Assembly: GCA_029378245.1 (NCBI GenBank)
Contig: JARKIF010000117.1
Span: forward strand, 1 to 64,000
From: Roridomyces roridus
Lineage: Eukaryota > Basidiomycota > Agaricomycetes > Agaricales > Mycenaceae
Length of the DNA stretch: 64,000 bases
Reading direction: 5' to 3'
Shown here: in pieces, positions 20,898 through 33,080 of the stretch
Layout: every line of letters begins with the position of its first letter
Position numbering within the stretch: the stretch's first letter is position 1
Program-made: the position numbers and the translations under genes
Notes under the pieces: model-generated
The model's input: the letters and a program-made list of their open reading frames with translations, nothing else
Database searches by the model: none
Told to the model about the DNA's origin: nothing

Positions 20898-23800
20898 TCA
20901 ATGCTCCTCCTCCGGCTCCTCCGGCTCCCGCGGTGGCCACAGGCTAGCCGGCAGCCCCGGCGTTCTCGGGTCTGGATTTGCCTGCAGCAGCCCCGCTAAT
21001 GAAAGCGCCGAACGCCCCTTATCCTGCAGCGATCTGGTGCTGCGGCGTAGAGCAGTAACTGGCGTCGGCTCTTCCATACCAGGGACAGGGATGGGCACCG
21101 GCTGCGTACCGGCGATATCGGTGATGGGCGCGGGCTGGGCATTGGGGATGGGGATGGGCGTGGGCGTGGCATTGGGGATGGGGATGGGCGTGGTCGCATG
21201 CTGCGTGTCCGAGATTGACGCCGGCTGGGTATCGGGGACATGCGTCTCGGTGGTATTGGTGATGGGCGCACGCTCGTCATCAGGGACTGGCGTGGTGGGC
21301 TGATTATTTGCCTTGGCCCACGCGGGCTTTGGCTTGGGTCTCGCTGGTGCACGTCGTGGCTGCTGCTCGACGTCTTGAATTACCGCGTCTTCGGGCTCGA
21401 CGTCTTCCATCACCGTGTCTTCTATCAATCTACGTGTCGTCAGTCAAATGCAATGAATTGAAAAAGCGCACTCACGCATTCATGCCTCGCAATACCCACG
21501 TCACATCTTCCACTGCGCGTTTCCACTCCGCCCGCTGGTCCTCTGTCTCCAGCCGCTCGTGCCACCACTTCAAACACGCGATCGGGCCAAGCAAGCCATT
21601 TTGACCCGGCAGCGTCAGCGACTTCCAGCTCCCCGAGCCCTCCTGGACCAGTTCCCCATCTTGCCCATCCGGGAGCCTCCAATCCGGGTTCAGCGTCTTC
21701 CACCACTTCCACCAGTTCTTCGCGAAGCTGTTCACCATCAGCTCGGGCGCCACGCCCGTGCGCCCACGCCCAATCCAGACCCTCATCTGGTCTGGCCGAT
21801 TTTTCGTGGTAAAGCCTTTGCCCTATTCGATCGTGAGTGATGGGCTAATTTCGACACCGCAGATCTTACCTTGCCAACATCGAATCCCGTAGATTCCTCC
21901 AGTTTCCACCAGAGGTCGACCAACGGCTCCCATTCCGGCCCCATCCTGGCTCCGCGTTCCATCAAATCCGCTTTCATCTCTCGCGCCCACACCGTAGGGT
22001 CGTCCGCCGACTTTTGCTGTTTTTGCTGTTTTCCTGGCTTGCGCGCACGCGTGCTTGACTGCCTCTTCGTCTGCCGTACTGGCTCCTCCTCACTCTCGCC
22101 TTCCTGGCCTTCCACATCCTCATTCTCTTCCGCACCCTCATCCTCACTTTCGTCATCTTCATCATCGCTGTCCCAGTCCTCGTCATCCGTCCTCCTCTTC
22201 TTCCGCTTCCCGTTCCCACCCTCCTCGTTCTTCCGCTTCATCCCCATAAAATTCGACCCCAGCCCAATGCCTAGCCGCGTGCGCAGGGCGGCGTTCTGCG
22301 CGAGATTGTTCTCGCGCGTCAGCTGCATCGCTGGTAGGCTTCGAAGCTCCCGTAGACGGTCCGCTCGATCATGTTTGCTGAGAGCAAGAAGCTCGTTCCG
22401 GAGCGGCGACGAGATCTCGCTGAGGCCCCACGTCGGCTTGCCCTTGGGTTTCTCCGGTGCGACAACGGGGGCGGCAGCTTTGTCGACGGTGGTGGTGGCA
22501 TTGAGGAGAGCGGTGCTTGGCGGGCCGAATGCGAATGCCATTCCCCCGCCCTCAGGCTCGTCATCGTCGTGGTCATCGTCAACGTCCATTGCGTCATGCT
22601 CGGGCGTCATCTGGATTAGGTTGGGGTTGGCAAGGGACTCGTATGACAGCATTTATCATTGAAAATTACAGTGTCAATGGTGCAGATGCAAGGCATTAGT
22701 TCAATGTAGTGGTACACAAGTTTATGCATCTTTTCAGGTTTAGTTCCCAGGTTTTGCTGGACAGGGAAGTCAACTAGACATGGCAATATGACCCTGACAC
22801 AGGTTATAGATGCCTATCATGTGGTAGCACCATCCAAGGCAAGCATGGGACACAGGTCCTAAAAGTGCAAGTTGAGACGCAACTCCCAGATGCAGGACGC
22901 AACTCCCAGACGAGGTCATGTGATTCAATTTTGGATCAGATGTTGATCCAAGATTCTGATACAAGTGATGATATGGTCACATGTTCCCACGATCTTACAT
23001 AATCCATGATCAGGCGATATTCAAATGTCTCGAAAACTCTGAATCCCATCATGAATCCACTTGTTATCTATCTATTACTGTATCTTTTTGAGGAGAACAA
23101 TGGGTATATATAAAGTGTTTGGAATTTCATTTGATCAATGAGATGTTACACTAATGAAAGATACTACTTTGTAATCTCAGTTGCCCATGTGGTAGAATCT
23201 CAAAACATGTCAAAGGCCAGCAGCCAAAACATGGCCAAATGAGGAAATTTCCAGTTTTGGTATTTCAAATTATCTCTATAACATAATTTCCTCATAGAAC
23301 TTAACTTGGAAGTCACATGACCTGCGTCTCCGAGTTGCGTCTCAACTTGCCACTTGTGTCTCTGTCTTGTGTCTCAACTTGAGATCATGTGATTTGTGTC
23401 TTGGACTTGCGTCAAGCCGAAATAGCCTGACATGTGACCTGCACTTGCGCTGACTGGATTGTCTCCGCCTACCACTTGAGCCAGATATTTTTCAATGAAA
23501 AATGACTTTATAGACTCGACCGGTGGAGCAACGACGCCCGAGTCCTTTGACGTGCGACGTGATTTTTTCGCCGACGTAGACGGGGCAGTGGCGGCAGTAG
23601 TGTTATTGGATATGGGGGTGGTGGTGCCGTTCGTGACGGTGGGGGTGGAGCTGCTGGTGCCATTGACGGTGGGGGTGGTGCTGGTGCTGGTGCTGGTGCC
23701 ATTCGTGACGGTATCGGATTCGGACTCGGGCACTGGTTGTCCGTTAGTCTCTGGCAGAAAAAACGATGATTAACGAAAGAATCTGACACCAAAAAAAAAC

Positions 23801-24937
23801 CCCACCCAGATAGTCAGCGTGAGCGAATCGCAGAAACTGCTGGAGCATGGGGCCGTATGTCTTCGGCGCCCATTGAGCCCAGTCCTTGCTATGCACAGTC
23901 CCCGCGTTGGCGCTGAATGCACCGTCAGTGTGCGCGGCAAGACTTGAGGGAGGGAACTAACCTCTTTGTAGTCACCGTACCATCGGTGTCGATATGGGCG
24001 GCGACGACGTTGATGGTGAAACCGGTATATGCTCGCAGCCCGGCGAGAAGCGGGAGTATCGTCGTTTCAAAGTTCTCGCGACAACTGGAAGCTCTTGTCA
24101 TCAACGCGTCGACACATCTAAAAAGGAGCACTCACTGTTTTTGAATCTCGGGGTCAACGCTGGGCATACCCTCCTCGGTCTCTTCAGACTCCTCCAAAGC
24201 CGCCGCGTGCGTCGCAGCCTGCTCGTCTTCCAGCCGTTGGCGCTCCTCCTCGGTTTCCTTCGCCAGGAAGTCCCTCGCCAGCGCACCACGCAACGTGAGG
24301 TGCTGGTTTGAAGGCTCCTTGTCGTACCCCGCCTTTTCGAACGCGTCGGAGATCTTCTTCTTGTGGTCGTCATGCTGCATATAGTACTGCCAGTCGGGGA
24401 GCAGCCTGGGCGCGCTGGTTTCATCGCACTTGCGCATCATCTTCAAGTGGCTGAAGAACGGGTTGCCGCGGATGGTGGTTTTCTTGGCCCTCTGACGATG
24501 GAACCACCGCCGAAGTTTCTGGAGCATCTGGTTAACATACGCAAGATGTCTGGAACAATATTCGACTTACCTCAGACATTTCTGTCTGAATCGTACTCCG
24601 TTGCTTCTCCTCTTCCTCCGAGAGGTCCTCGACACCCATGGCTCTGAAAGCTGCGTCTGCATCGGCAGGGCCAGCGTCCTCAGACGGAGTTGGCGGCTCC
24701 TCTGTCAGAGCGAGTCTCCAGTCGTATTTGCGCCAGTAATCTTGCTCCATACCCCGCCAGAACTCGCCCATGCGCTTTTTCTTGCCCTGGGACTTGGGTG
24801 CCGATCGCCAAGAACGTAGGAAGCCGCGCCCGTAAGAATTCGAGACGCGAGCCAGCAAAATCGCTGTCTTTGCCCGGTCGTTTGGGCTCGGCATTGGGTT
24901 CGGGGTTGTCGCTGTCCTCTTGCTTCTTGCGCGGCAT
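20898..24937 (-). pseudogene. Agaricomycete multi-copy hypothetical gene, split by an 871 bp element
   Basis: Starts MPRKKQEDSDNPEPNAEPKR at 24937. Typical family segments follow: GEFWRGMEQDYWRKYDWRLA, RRWFHRQRAKK, GNPFFSHLKMM, CRENFETTILPLLAGLRAYT, INVVAAHIDTDGTV, KDWAQWAPKTYGPMLQQFL, then Ser/Thr-rich sequence up to PPVES. After the inserted element it resumes at SLANPNLIQMTPEHDAMDVD, then an acidic/basic linker (KKRRTDDEDWDSDDEDDESE), PEWEPLVDLWWKLEESTGFD, KNWWKWWKTLNPDW, CLKWWHERLE and VEDVTWVLRGMNA, and a Pro-rich tail ending EEPEEEH. The function of this Trp-rich family is unknown. A +1 shift in a CCC run near 24800 separates GTQ from KSQGKKKR. If the element is spliced as an intron and the shift is a sequencing error, the gene would be intact. 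Confidence 0.62.
22642..23512 (-). mobile_element. 871 bp TIR element with 6 bp TSD (copy 1 of 2), inside a coding gene
   Basis: Flanked by GACTCG on both sides (22636-22641 and 23513-23518). In gene sense it begins TATAAAGTCATTTTTC and ends GCTGTCATA, with imperfect TIRs of about 30 bp built on TCATTGAAAAWTA. It is about 90% similar by eye to 37654-38529, in the opposite orientation on the chromosome but the same orientation relative to its host gene. The interior is AT-rich with GACGCAACTC/GAGTTGCGTC repeats and no transposase. In gene sense the host frame runs in as IKSFFIEKYLAQVVGGD and stops after about 46 codons. Confidence 0.88.
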
Positions 24938-25294
24938 GGAAGAAGGAGGCGGCGTGGGTTTACTGAGTCGAGTCGAGTAGTGGGCAGTTGCGTCGAGACT
25001 AGGCGTAAGTTTGCATTTGATGAGAGTCGGTAAACAAAGATCACGCAGACGCTTTTGGCTCGACCATTCTTTTTCAATTTCAAGACAATTCTTTTTCAAT
25101 TTCAAGTATGCTACAGAGTAGGAAGGTAGGAAGCTATTATACAGGAAAGGAGTAGAAGTAATGTACGAGAGGATGTATGTCATGCCAAAAAAACAAGGGT
25201 GATAATACACAAGATAGCGACGACGACGAATGTGCATGCGAGTCCAAGAAAACACGAGAGCGACAACGACCGCAAAAAAAACAGCACCGCCCGC

Positions 25295-26386
25295 CTACTC
25301 CTCCTCACCCTGGAAAGGGAGCCCAAGGCCCCAAGCCGCCATCTTGCTCTCGTTGGCCGTCATCATGACCGACCCGTCGGGGAGCCCCAAAATCTCCTGT
25401 TGACGCTCCGCAGCGTCGAGCGTCCGAAAGACGCGGCCGGTACCACGAACGGTGTAGCGGACATCGAGCGGGGCTGCTACACCGGCAGCAGGGGTCGAGA
25501 TGACGGAGTGCTGGGCGGTATGAGGGCCAGGGGCAGGGGTGGAACGAGTCGAGTGAATCTCGTCGGTCTGGGAGGGTGTCGTTTCCTCCTCCTCGTCCTC
25601 GTCACCGTCGACGTCAGAGCCAGACGCAACCGACGAGACGGAGCCAGACGCGACCGACGAGACGGAGGTGAAGGACCCAGTGAAGGACCCGGTGGGAGAT
25701 AAAGGCGAGTTGCGCGCCACGGCGTGGGCATTCGCAGCAGCGAGGCCCAAAGGCGTGAGCTTGACGCGCGTCTCAGCAGTGATGGGCTTGCGCGTGACGA
25801 CCGGGGTAAGGACCTCGGTTTTGGTCGTCACAAAGGGCGAAGGGGAGAGGGGCTGAGTCTTGACGAAGCCTTGTTGGCGGAAGGGCGAAGGGGCAGGGAG
25901 GGGGGCAGGATATATGGCCCCGGAGATGTCCGCCGCGGGCACGCTGGAGGTGGCAGCGGGAGGGAAGCTGGAGGCCGAGCCCGAGCCCGAGGTCGAGGTC
26001 GAGGTCGAGGTCGAGGGTGGGATGGGGGGAGTGCACGGCTGGTCGGCGAGGTAAGGGATGACGTTGACCGTGTCAGGGTCCTCGTTCGGACATCCCTGCA
26101 GGTGGTGCAAAGGACACATGGCGTTCCACCAAGCAATGAGCTCCGCCCACGTCTTGAAGGACTATTGGATCGCACCGCTAAATCGCTCGGTCTGGCCACG
26201 AGCGATCTCACTGTAAGATAGTTAGCGTATGCATGCAGAAGAGGCGAGTAAGTACACGTACGCATTGGAGTAGGCACCGGTGGTCCACCCAAGCAGGACG
26301 GCGTAGTACGCGCAACGGGCACAGTTGTCGTGGCGAGCACGGTCCTCGTGACCGGGGCTGGCAAACCAGTGAGGGGTGCAAGGCAT
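25295..26386 (-). pseudogene. Viroplasmin/RNase H1-N-domain-like hypothetical protein with an in-frame stop
   Basis: From MPCTPHWFASPG at 26386: a small Cys pair (CARC) and YYAVLLGWTTGAYSNA, then after an intron EIARGQTERFSGAIQ, a TAG codon (26164-26162), and SFKTWAELIAWWNAMCPLHH. The YYAV...G.Y.......V.G....FKT..EA..W pattern resembles the RNA/DNA-hybrid-binding N-terminal domain of RNase H1 (caulimovirus viroplasmin fold), common in Agaricomycete hypothetical proteins. A long Pro/Ser-rich linker follows, and a C-terminal segment (RYTVRGTGRVFRTLDAAERQ; LPDGSVMMTANESKMAAWGL) ends FQGEEE. The TAG interrupts an otherwise well-kept domain by one base (CAG to TAG). Function unknown. Confidence 0.55.
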
Positions 26387-27120
26387 TGGATTTTGTGAGG
26401 GGTTTTTTTGGGGGGCAGTGGTGGGGGTTAGGGTGAAAGAGAGAGCGACGTGTCGTCAAGCTCATATAGGCTGACGGTGGCGTACCCTAGCCCTTGCTCT
26501 GTTTCGCTGTGGAAAGGTCAGTTTCGCTGTGGAAAGGTCAGTTTAGGTAAAACGCCCCGTTTTCTGCGTACTGCACCGGAATCGCCTCCTGCCTTGCCCT
26601 ACATCCATGCCCAGTGAGCCAAAGTCAAGTGAGCACCCGCGCGAGGTCGTCAAGCGAGCGAACGGTGGAGAGTTGGTGTGAGTGGCGGTCTTTGTTTCTG
26701 GGCGCATCAAAAACTGATCTGACTAGCCTCTATCGCCGCCCACGTCTCGTCGACCCAATCCGTGGTGAACGCCCAGTATACGCCCTCTTGCCTCTCGCGC
26801 TCGTCGCCACCCGACCTTTCGTGCAGCAATTTCCCACCTACCACCCTTACCACACGACACAGTGCCACAATCTGTCGCATTACGCCGGCAGCAGCCATGC
26901 AGACGGCGAGGGGATTGAACGTGGATGGCAGTTGGTGAAGGTATTTCCCTCTCAGCGAGCAGTGAGCTCTTGCTAACATCTTTGCAGGTGCGCGCCAAGT
27001 TGTGAGGGTAGGGATGTGGTAGTTCGAGATGACTCGAGATAATCGCCTCAGCTACGACTTTTCTTGGAATAAAAATGTATTGTGTGTGCGAGACGGCGTA
27101 CGACGAGTAGCTAACTATAT

Positions 27121-27841
27121 CTACCATCTTTTGAATAAGGGATCATCGTAAGGGCTGATGAGAGGCCGTGCATTGGGGTAGCCGTCCCAGTCTTCGTCTC
27201 CCTCCGAGACGTCTTCCTGGACTGACGGCGCCTGTGTCATGGGCATAGGGGCATCGAAACGGCGCTGAATGTACGCATGTACGCCGTGCTTCTTGATGAA
27301 GGCGCGCTTGCGCACAAGCCGCTGTTTCTTGGCCAGAATTTCACGATTGCTGCACGTCGGTGTCATGTAGGGAAAAAAAAGAAAGAGGAAAGCGGACGCA
27401 CTTCTCCCGGTATCACGCCCGTGCCTCCCGTGCCCGTTCCTTTGCCTCCTCATCGTGCTTGAGCTCTTCCCGTCGTCTGAGTCCATTGGAGGAGTATGAA
27501 AGTCGACAGAGAAAGTGACGTACTTGGCGGCGCGCAGCCGGCCAGCAGCGAGAACCTTGGCTCGATGCCTGAGTGAAGGAAAGATGAGTTTGGAGGGAGG
27601 GTGGAGGAGGGAATTGGGTAGACTTTTCGCGATAACGAGCGGAGGCCTCACACTGCGCCTCTCTCTTTTTTTTCAGTCGGAGATGCGTTGTCAGGTCTAC
27701 AGACAGTCGCGGCTCAGGTGTGAGGATGGAATGGGGGGGATGAGCTCTCACAGCATTGGTTTGTTGGTAGTTTTGCCGCGGAGAGAGGGAGGATGAGGTG
27801 GGATGCAAGTGGAAGAGGTCAAGACAGGTATGCGCTGCCAC
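27121..27841 (-). CDS. Small basic hypothetical protein (Agaricomycete repeat-associated family)
   Basis: Short exons give KKKREAQCEASARYREK, RAKVLAAGRLRAAK, RREELKHDEEAKERAREARA, REILAKKQRLVRKRAFIKKH and GVHAYIQRRFDAPM, then an acidic end and DDPLFKRW before the stop at 27121. The pattern of regularly spaced Arg/Lys/Ala (R..R..KN...I...R) is common in small Agaricomycete proteins of unknown function. Exon joins are approximate and the start is not settled. No disruption is obvious. Confidence 0.4.
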
Positions 27842-28049
27842 ATCAAGTCTGTCTCCACTTCTTCGTTAACAACGTCGATGTTGCGTTCGGATACATACCC
27901 ACCTGGTAAAATTGGCACAAAAATCAGAAGAGCTCTGGGGTTGATATAAACACGTCCTGTGCCCTCAGAATAGCCAAGGAATCATACCGAGTCCCAATAA
28001 AATAATATTTGCGTGGCGAGTGCGTCATATTGGTAGTGGCGAGTGCGTG

Positions 28050-29030
28050 ATGGAAAATTCGGTCGACTCTTGCGCAGGCTCTACATTTGGCTGACACAAA
28101 ACAACACTATATTCTTCTACCAGGAGGTGTACCGCGCCCGTCCCGAGCCAAACCGGCCACGTTACTACACCGGGGTGAGTTCCAGACCCGTTTGATCGGT
28201 GGGACCGGTAAGTGAATGGAAAGCTCTGGAGATGGTCAATTGCGCCACCAATACCCACCAAAGGAAGGTCTTACAGAGAAGAATCGAGGCTGGGAGCTCC
28301 GATAACTGCCCGCAAACCCTCCAGGCTGAAATGGTCGTAGTAGCAAAGCCGGATGTTCGAGTGTAGAAGTTAGCCACTTGAGGTCCAGATGAGCCATGAA
28401 CGTCTATTTGAGTAGTATTGCAACTCACCACGTTCAGGAGATGCACAAAACGGGCCCGGATAGGCCAAGGGACATCGGAGGACATGTTTGGGTGCCGGGG
28501 TCTGCGAGGCATTCTCTGGGTACCGGTGTCGCCGATGTGTCGAAGTCTTGTACTCGGAAGACGCTGAGGACGTTTCAGACAAGGGAAAACTACCTCAGAG
28601 AACCCAGTAAAATATGCAGCACATAAAATGGCTGCCCAAGTGTCGGCGGCTGGAAGATGATGTCATTGGGTAGCTGAAACCGGGGAACTCACACCGGTAT
28701 GACCTCCCTCTCCCTTGTCAATGGATGGCGTGCAGGCCCATTGCTCGAGGTCGTCTTGGTCCGTGGTGATAATCTCGATGAAAACAGTTTCCGTCGCGAA
28801 CATACCGGTCAGAGATATTGCCTCGTTCTACAGGGAAGTCAAGTCGCGAGATTGGGAGTCAGTGCGCGGGTAACTCACAACAATATCATTCTCGGTTGTA
28901 GTCGCACTGTTGAGGCTGGAGGCGTATGGATTCACGGAGTCGGAGCAGCCCCAGACTGTCTAAGCCAAGCGCCACCGGGAGCTGGGACGTAAGGTAGCGA
29001 GTAAGAGCGAAGGCTGTTGGCTGCATTGTA
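28050..29030 (-). CDS. Possible multi-exon gene, unrecognised
   Basis: Several minus-strand segments read like exons separated by GT-AG gaps: NPYASSLNSATTTEND, NEAISLTGMFATETVFIEII, DDLEQWACTPSIDKGEGGHT, ADTWAAILCAAYFTGFSEV, SSDVPWPIRARFVHLLN and SGFATTTISAWRVCGQLSEL. No domain is recognised. It lies head-to-head with the KDZ transposase, starting a few tens of bases from it. It could also be a decayed gene. Boundaries are rough. Confidence 0.3.
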
Positions 29031-29057
29031 CTCGTGGCAGTCGGTCCTTGCTGGACA

Positions 29058-32000
29058 ATGTCGCGCACTCGACGAGGCCAAGGGAAACATCGGTCCAAAG
29101 TTGCTGCGACTGATGTCCGTGGACACACGCACAGCTTCACGATTGACGCAATTCTCGGCAACTCGGGAAATGATCCTATTATCACCCATATAGACCGACC
29201 TTCCCGCAACGGCCGTCGCGCCTACCAAGAGGAATTCCTCATTGAACCCCCTTCCCCTGTCAAGCGTCAACGTCTGCGTCTGGAAGCAGTAGCTGAGGCT
29301 GCACAACCCCAACCGCTACAGCAGCAATGGGAGCCCGTGGACCCGGGCCGCTACCAATTCGACTTGGGCTGGGGTGAGGATGAAGGCACCCAGCAGCCTC
29401 GACAACCTCGCGTGTTCAAGCCCTCGGTAGGCGACTCTTCCTCTGCCGACCTCCTCAATAACCGCGTTTCATAAGGATGCAGCTCTTCACCGGTTCCGCG
29501 ATCGACGCGACGAGTATCTCAGGGTGGTCATGAGCCGCGATGGATTCATGGACGACCTTTGTCACGTCTGCAGGGACCCCGCCATCGCGAGTTCCATTCG
29601 CTGCCAGGATTGTTTCGGCGACGAGATGCTGTGTGAGGGCTGCTGTGTCGTTCGTCATGCTACACACCCTTTGCATCGAATCGAGGTGCGTATTCCTTGA
29701 TTTTCTCCGAAGGTATATGCTGATTCGACGGCCCTAGAAGTGGAACGGAGAATTCTTCGCCAAATGCCAGCTTTCAGAGCTCGGCCTGCGTGTACAACTC
29801 GGTCACCACCCGGGACAGCGCTGTGCAGTGCCAAGGCCTGCTCACAGCAACTTTTGGGTCCTTCACACCAATGGCTTCCACCGCGTAAACCTCGACATTT
29901 GTGGCTGTGAATTGGCTGGCGTCTCCGGTGCACCCGACATTCAAATGCTTCAAGCTGGCTGGTTTCCCGCTACGGATGACAGTCCCCGGACTTGCGTGAC
30001 CTTCGCCTGTCTGGATCTTTTCTTGGCCTCGACGTTACAAGCCAAGACAACGATGTACGACTTCTACTCGATGTTGGAGAAGATGACGGATCACACTGGC
30101 ATCAAACCTCCGAATCGCTACGCAGTCTTTCTGCGCGTTTGTCGCGAGTACCGACATTTGCTCATGTTGAAGCGGGCGGGGCAAGGGCACGAGGAGGGAG
30201 GGGTCATGGCAACGAAACCGGGAGGGCTTGCCGTGCTGTGCCCATGTTGCCCGCGTCCTGGGGTAAATATCCCAACTGACTGGGAGAATGCGCCGGCTGA
30301 GAGTCGGTGAGTTTCAATTCGATTTCTACCACTGAGATGTGACACTGACACTAAGGTCGTTTAGGTTCTTGTATATAACGTTCTTGGCAATAGACGCGTG
30401 TTTCCGTCTCAAGCGCCGTCTTGTGTCGAACGAGATAAAGGACGCACCGCTGGGTCCGGGCTGGTCGTACATGGTGGAGAGTGCGCCTTACCGAGAGTTT
30501 CTCCGGACGGCAACAAATCAAAATGAGGTACGCTTTCTTCCAGAACGATAACGATGTCCGGTGGCGTCGCTGACAGAAACGCTAGATGAGTACTTGCAGC
30601 GGGCTTGCCGCTCTGGACTATGCCAACACCAAGTTCTCGCGGGGCTACAGCGCGACTGGTGTCGGCATGGGTGTGTGCGCACGCCACGAATTTGTTCAGC
30701 CAACAGGAGTCGGAGACCTTCAGAAGGGAGAACGGTACGGTTTGACGCTTGGTGATTTTCGTGTTTACTGAGACGGATATAGCTACGTCAACATGGATTA
30801 CATATTCGCTTCCATTCTCCGTCATCTCCACGCTGGGCTGCCCAAAATCATCTCGTACGACATCGTATGTCAATGGTGGAAGAATCTCGCCAAACGTCTC
30901 AAAGAACTTCCGCCACTGGTTTGTCTCCGCGCCCTCCTGAGGCTCTGGAGATTTGTCATACCAAAAATGCACATCCACGGTCACACGCAGGCCTGCCAAC
31001 TGGCTTATTCCCTCAATACTGTTCCGGGTAGTGCTCAAACCAATGGAGAGGGGATCGAGCGGCCGTGGGCGCACCTCGGTGGCGTGGCGTCGAGTACGCG
31101 CGAGATGGGGCCGGGTTCCAGGGAGGATGTGCTCAATTGTCACCTCGGCAATTGGAATTGGGACAAGCTCGTGAATCTCGGTGAGTCTCGAGACTTCTTT
31201 GGCAATACTTACGTACTGACGTCGGTTGTAGCGGACAGACTACGCATTCGCTTGGACCGAGAAATGGACGAGTACGAGACGCAATCGGAGAGCTTCAACA
31301 ACTTCTCCGGGCAGCAAGCAAAGCGGGTTCCAGAATGGCAGAGGATGATAGAAGAATGGGAGGCGGACCCTGCAGGGAAGAAGGATCCATATGAAAAGAC
31401 ACATCGGGGTGTGTGGCGTCCGAATAAGGACTTTCTGACGGAAACTGATATTAATTGTTTACAGGGATAACGGAAAAAGACGTTCTACTGCGATTGGAGA
31501 AAGCGGAGGCCGAGCGTGTCAAGGCGGGAATTCCGAGCGTCCACACCGTGAGTCCGTGCTCGTTCATTGCGGCGGGCTTGGAGGTGGAGGAGGAGCAGTG
31601 AGTTTCCCTTTGTTAAGACTACAATGATATTGAGGATGAGACGGCGAGTACGGCTGCAAATCCAGCGCAAAAAAGCAGGCACGACAACCCAAGAGATCAG
31701 CATCGTGGCGCTCCGGAGGAAGTTGACACGGACCGTGGGACGGCTGCGCGTGCTCCAACAGACGTACACGCCGGCGTCGATTATGGCCCTCAACACGCGG
31801 GATGCACCGGAAGGCGAGCACGTAGAAAACGAGCCGCTCTTCCTGCCCTCGGCGCTGAGTGCGGAGCAGCGACAGCAGGAACCCCTCAATAGTCTCGCCG
31901 TCATTGAAGACTCGCTTCGTGACGCGCAGTGCTCGACGGCGTTGGATGACCTTCGGCGATACCTACACGTCAAGTCCCGGGTGTTGACGTACAAGCGGCA

Positions 32001-32870
32001 TCAAGCTCGACATCAAGGAGCGAATACACGAGCCCGCGCCATTGTGGAGCAGAATGAGGCCAAGATCCGCCTCCACTCGGAAAAATATCAAGATGCATGG
32101 GAAGCGAAGCGACGGTTGGCGGGGGGAGATCCCGCTCGTGTTGGGTGGTCCGTTTTGCGGGCCCAAGATATTCGATGTATGGGTGACGAGGAGCAATCGC
32201 CGAAGGAAAGGGAAAAGAAGAGGCGTCAAACGGAGAGGCGAGAGCGGCAGGAAGATGTGCTACGCGAGCTTGGAGAGCTGGCGCCCCTCACGGGGGAGGA
32301 GCAACTGGAGCGGGCGATGCGTGGAGAGAACGTGAGGGAGATCTCCTGGATATGGACAGGAACGGGGACCACGGGGGAGCCCGACATGGACAACGGTATG
32401 TGACGTCTCCGTGGCGTTGTTTTGACATTGAATGGTCCTTGACAGCGTTGCGGATTGAGTGGTCCAAGGCATACGCGCGGTGCCGACGTTGGGACGAGGA
32501 GATCAAGTTGCTCCGAGAGGAGCAACGACGTCTTCCAATTTCCTTAAACCACCGCGCTGATGAGTGGGAGGCACGCGCGAGGTCAGTTCCAATGGGGGTA
32601 TTGCCCGTGTCACAGCAGGCTAAGGGGGCGATTGCGTATGCCCTCAAGCAGGCGGCAATGTTTCGGGATCTGGCCAGACGCGCGGAGGTGACGAGAACTG
32701 AGGTAAGGCTAGGGCGCGGGAAGCGGAGGGTACCGGTCATATCTGATGATATGGATGTCGACGAGGCGGAGGATGAGGGCTGGGAGGAGGATGGGGAGGA
32801 GCTAGATGATTGCCGCGGTGACGTCTCGGACGAGGAGCACATTCTGGATGGCGGGCTGGAGGACGACTAG
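29058..32870 (+). CDS. KDZ-superfamily transposase with Cys-cluster domain
   Basis: Kyakuja-Dileera-Zisupton type DNA transposase. Starts MSRTRRGQGKHRSKVAATDV. A cysteine cluster (DLCHVCRDPAIASSIRCQDC; EMLCEGCCVVRHATHPLHR; IEKWNGEFF) matches the CxC modules that precede this catalytic fold. The catalytic region has FLAIDACFRLKRR, DYANTKFSRGYSATGVG, CARHEFVQPTGVGDLQKGER, LPKIISYDIVCQWWKNL, FVIPKMHIHGHTQACQ and GIERPWAHLGGVASSTREMG (probable acidic residues D, D and E). The C-terminus is a long charged coiled coil ending DEEHILDGGLEDD. About ten introns splice in frame. At about 29470 the reading shifts by one base between LLNNRVS and KDAALHRFRDRRDEYL, the only lesion seen. Transposon ends were not identified. 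Confidence 0.85.
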
Positions 32871-32959
32871 GACGAGCGGGGTGTGTGTTTTGGTATTTTT
32901 GTTTCGCTTATGATTGCTTGGTAAAAGCATGGGTATCACCCGGGGCTTAGACAAGCCTC

Positions 32960-33080
32960 TATTCTTATAATGGTGTATCAGTATGAGCTTCTGGACTGGT
33001 GGCCCTTTGGTCATCCAATCTGAAGTCCCTGGGTTCGACTCTCACGTCGGTCAATTTGTCGACTTTTTTTTTTTTTTTGC
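32960..33080 (+). repeat. tRNA-like SINE remnant with poly-T
   Basis: Contains a B-box-like CTGGGTTCGACTC at about 33027 and a degenerate tRNA-like stretch upstream, then a run of 16 T (33065-33080), a polymerase III terminator. The stems pair only partly, so this is not a functional tRNA. It lies just after the KDZ stop codon. Confidence 0.35.

Noticed and set aside
22642..22655. TA dinucleotide as the target duplication of the 871/876 bp elements
   Set aside because: TA is present at both ends, but with TA as TSD the host frames do not rejoin; the 6 bp repeats GACTCG and TTTCAA fit both copies and restore the frames.
21871..22662. 263-residue plus-strand ORF
   Set aside because: Antisense of the acidic/basic linker of the minus-strand hypothetical gene; Ser/Arg-rich shadow frame.
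32960..33080. Possible tRNA gene
   Set aside because: B-box-like sequence and poly-T are present, but the acceptor and T stems do not pair properly and the A box is poor.
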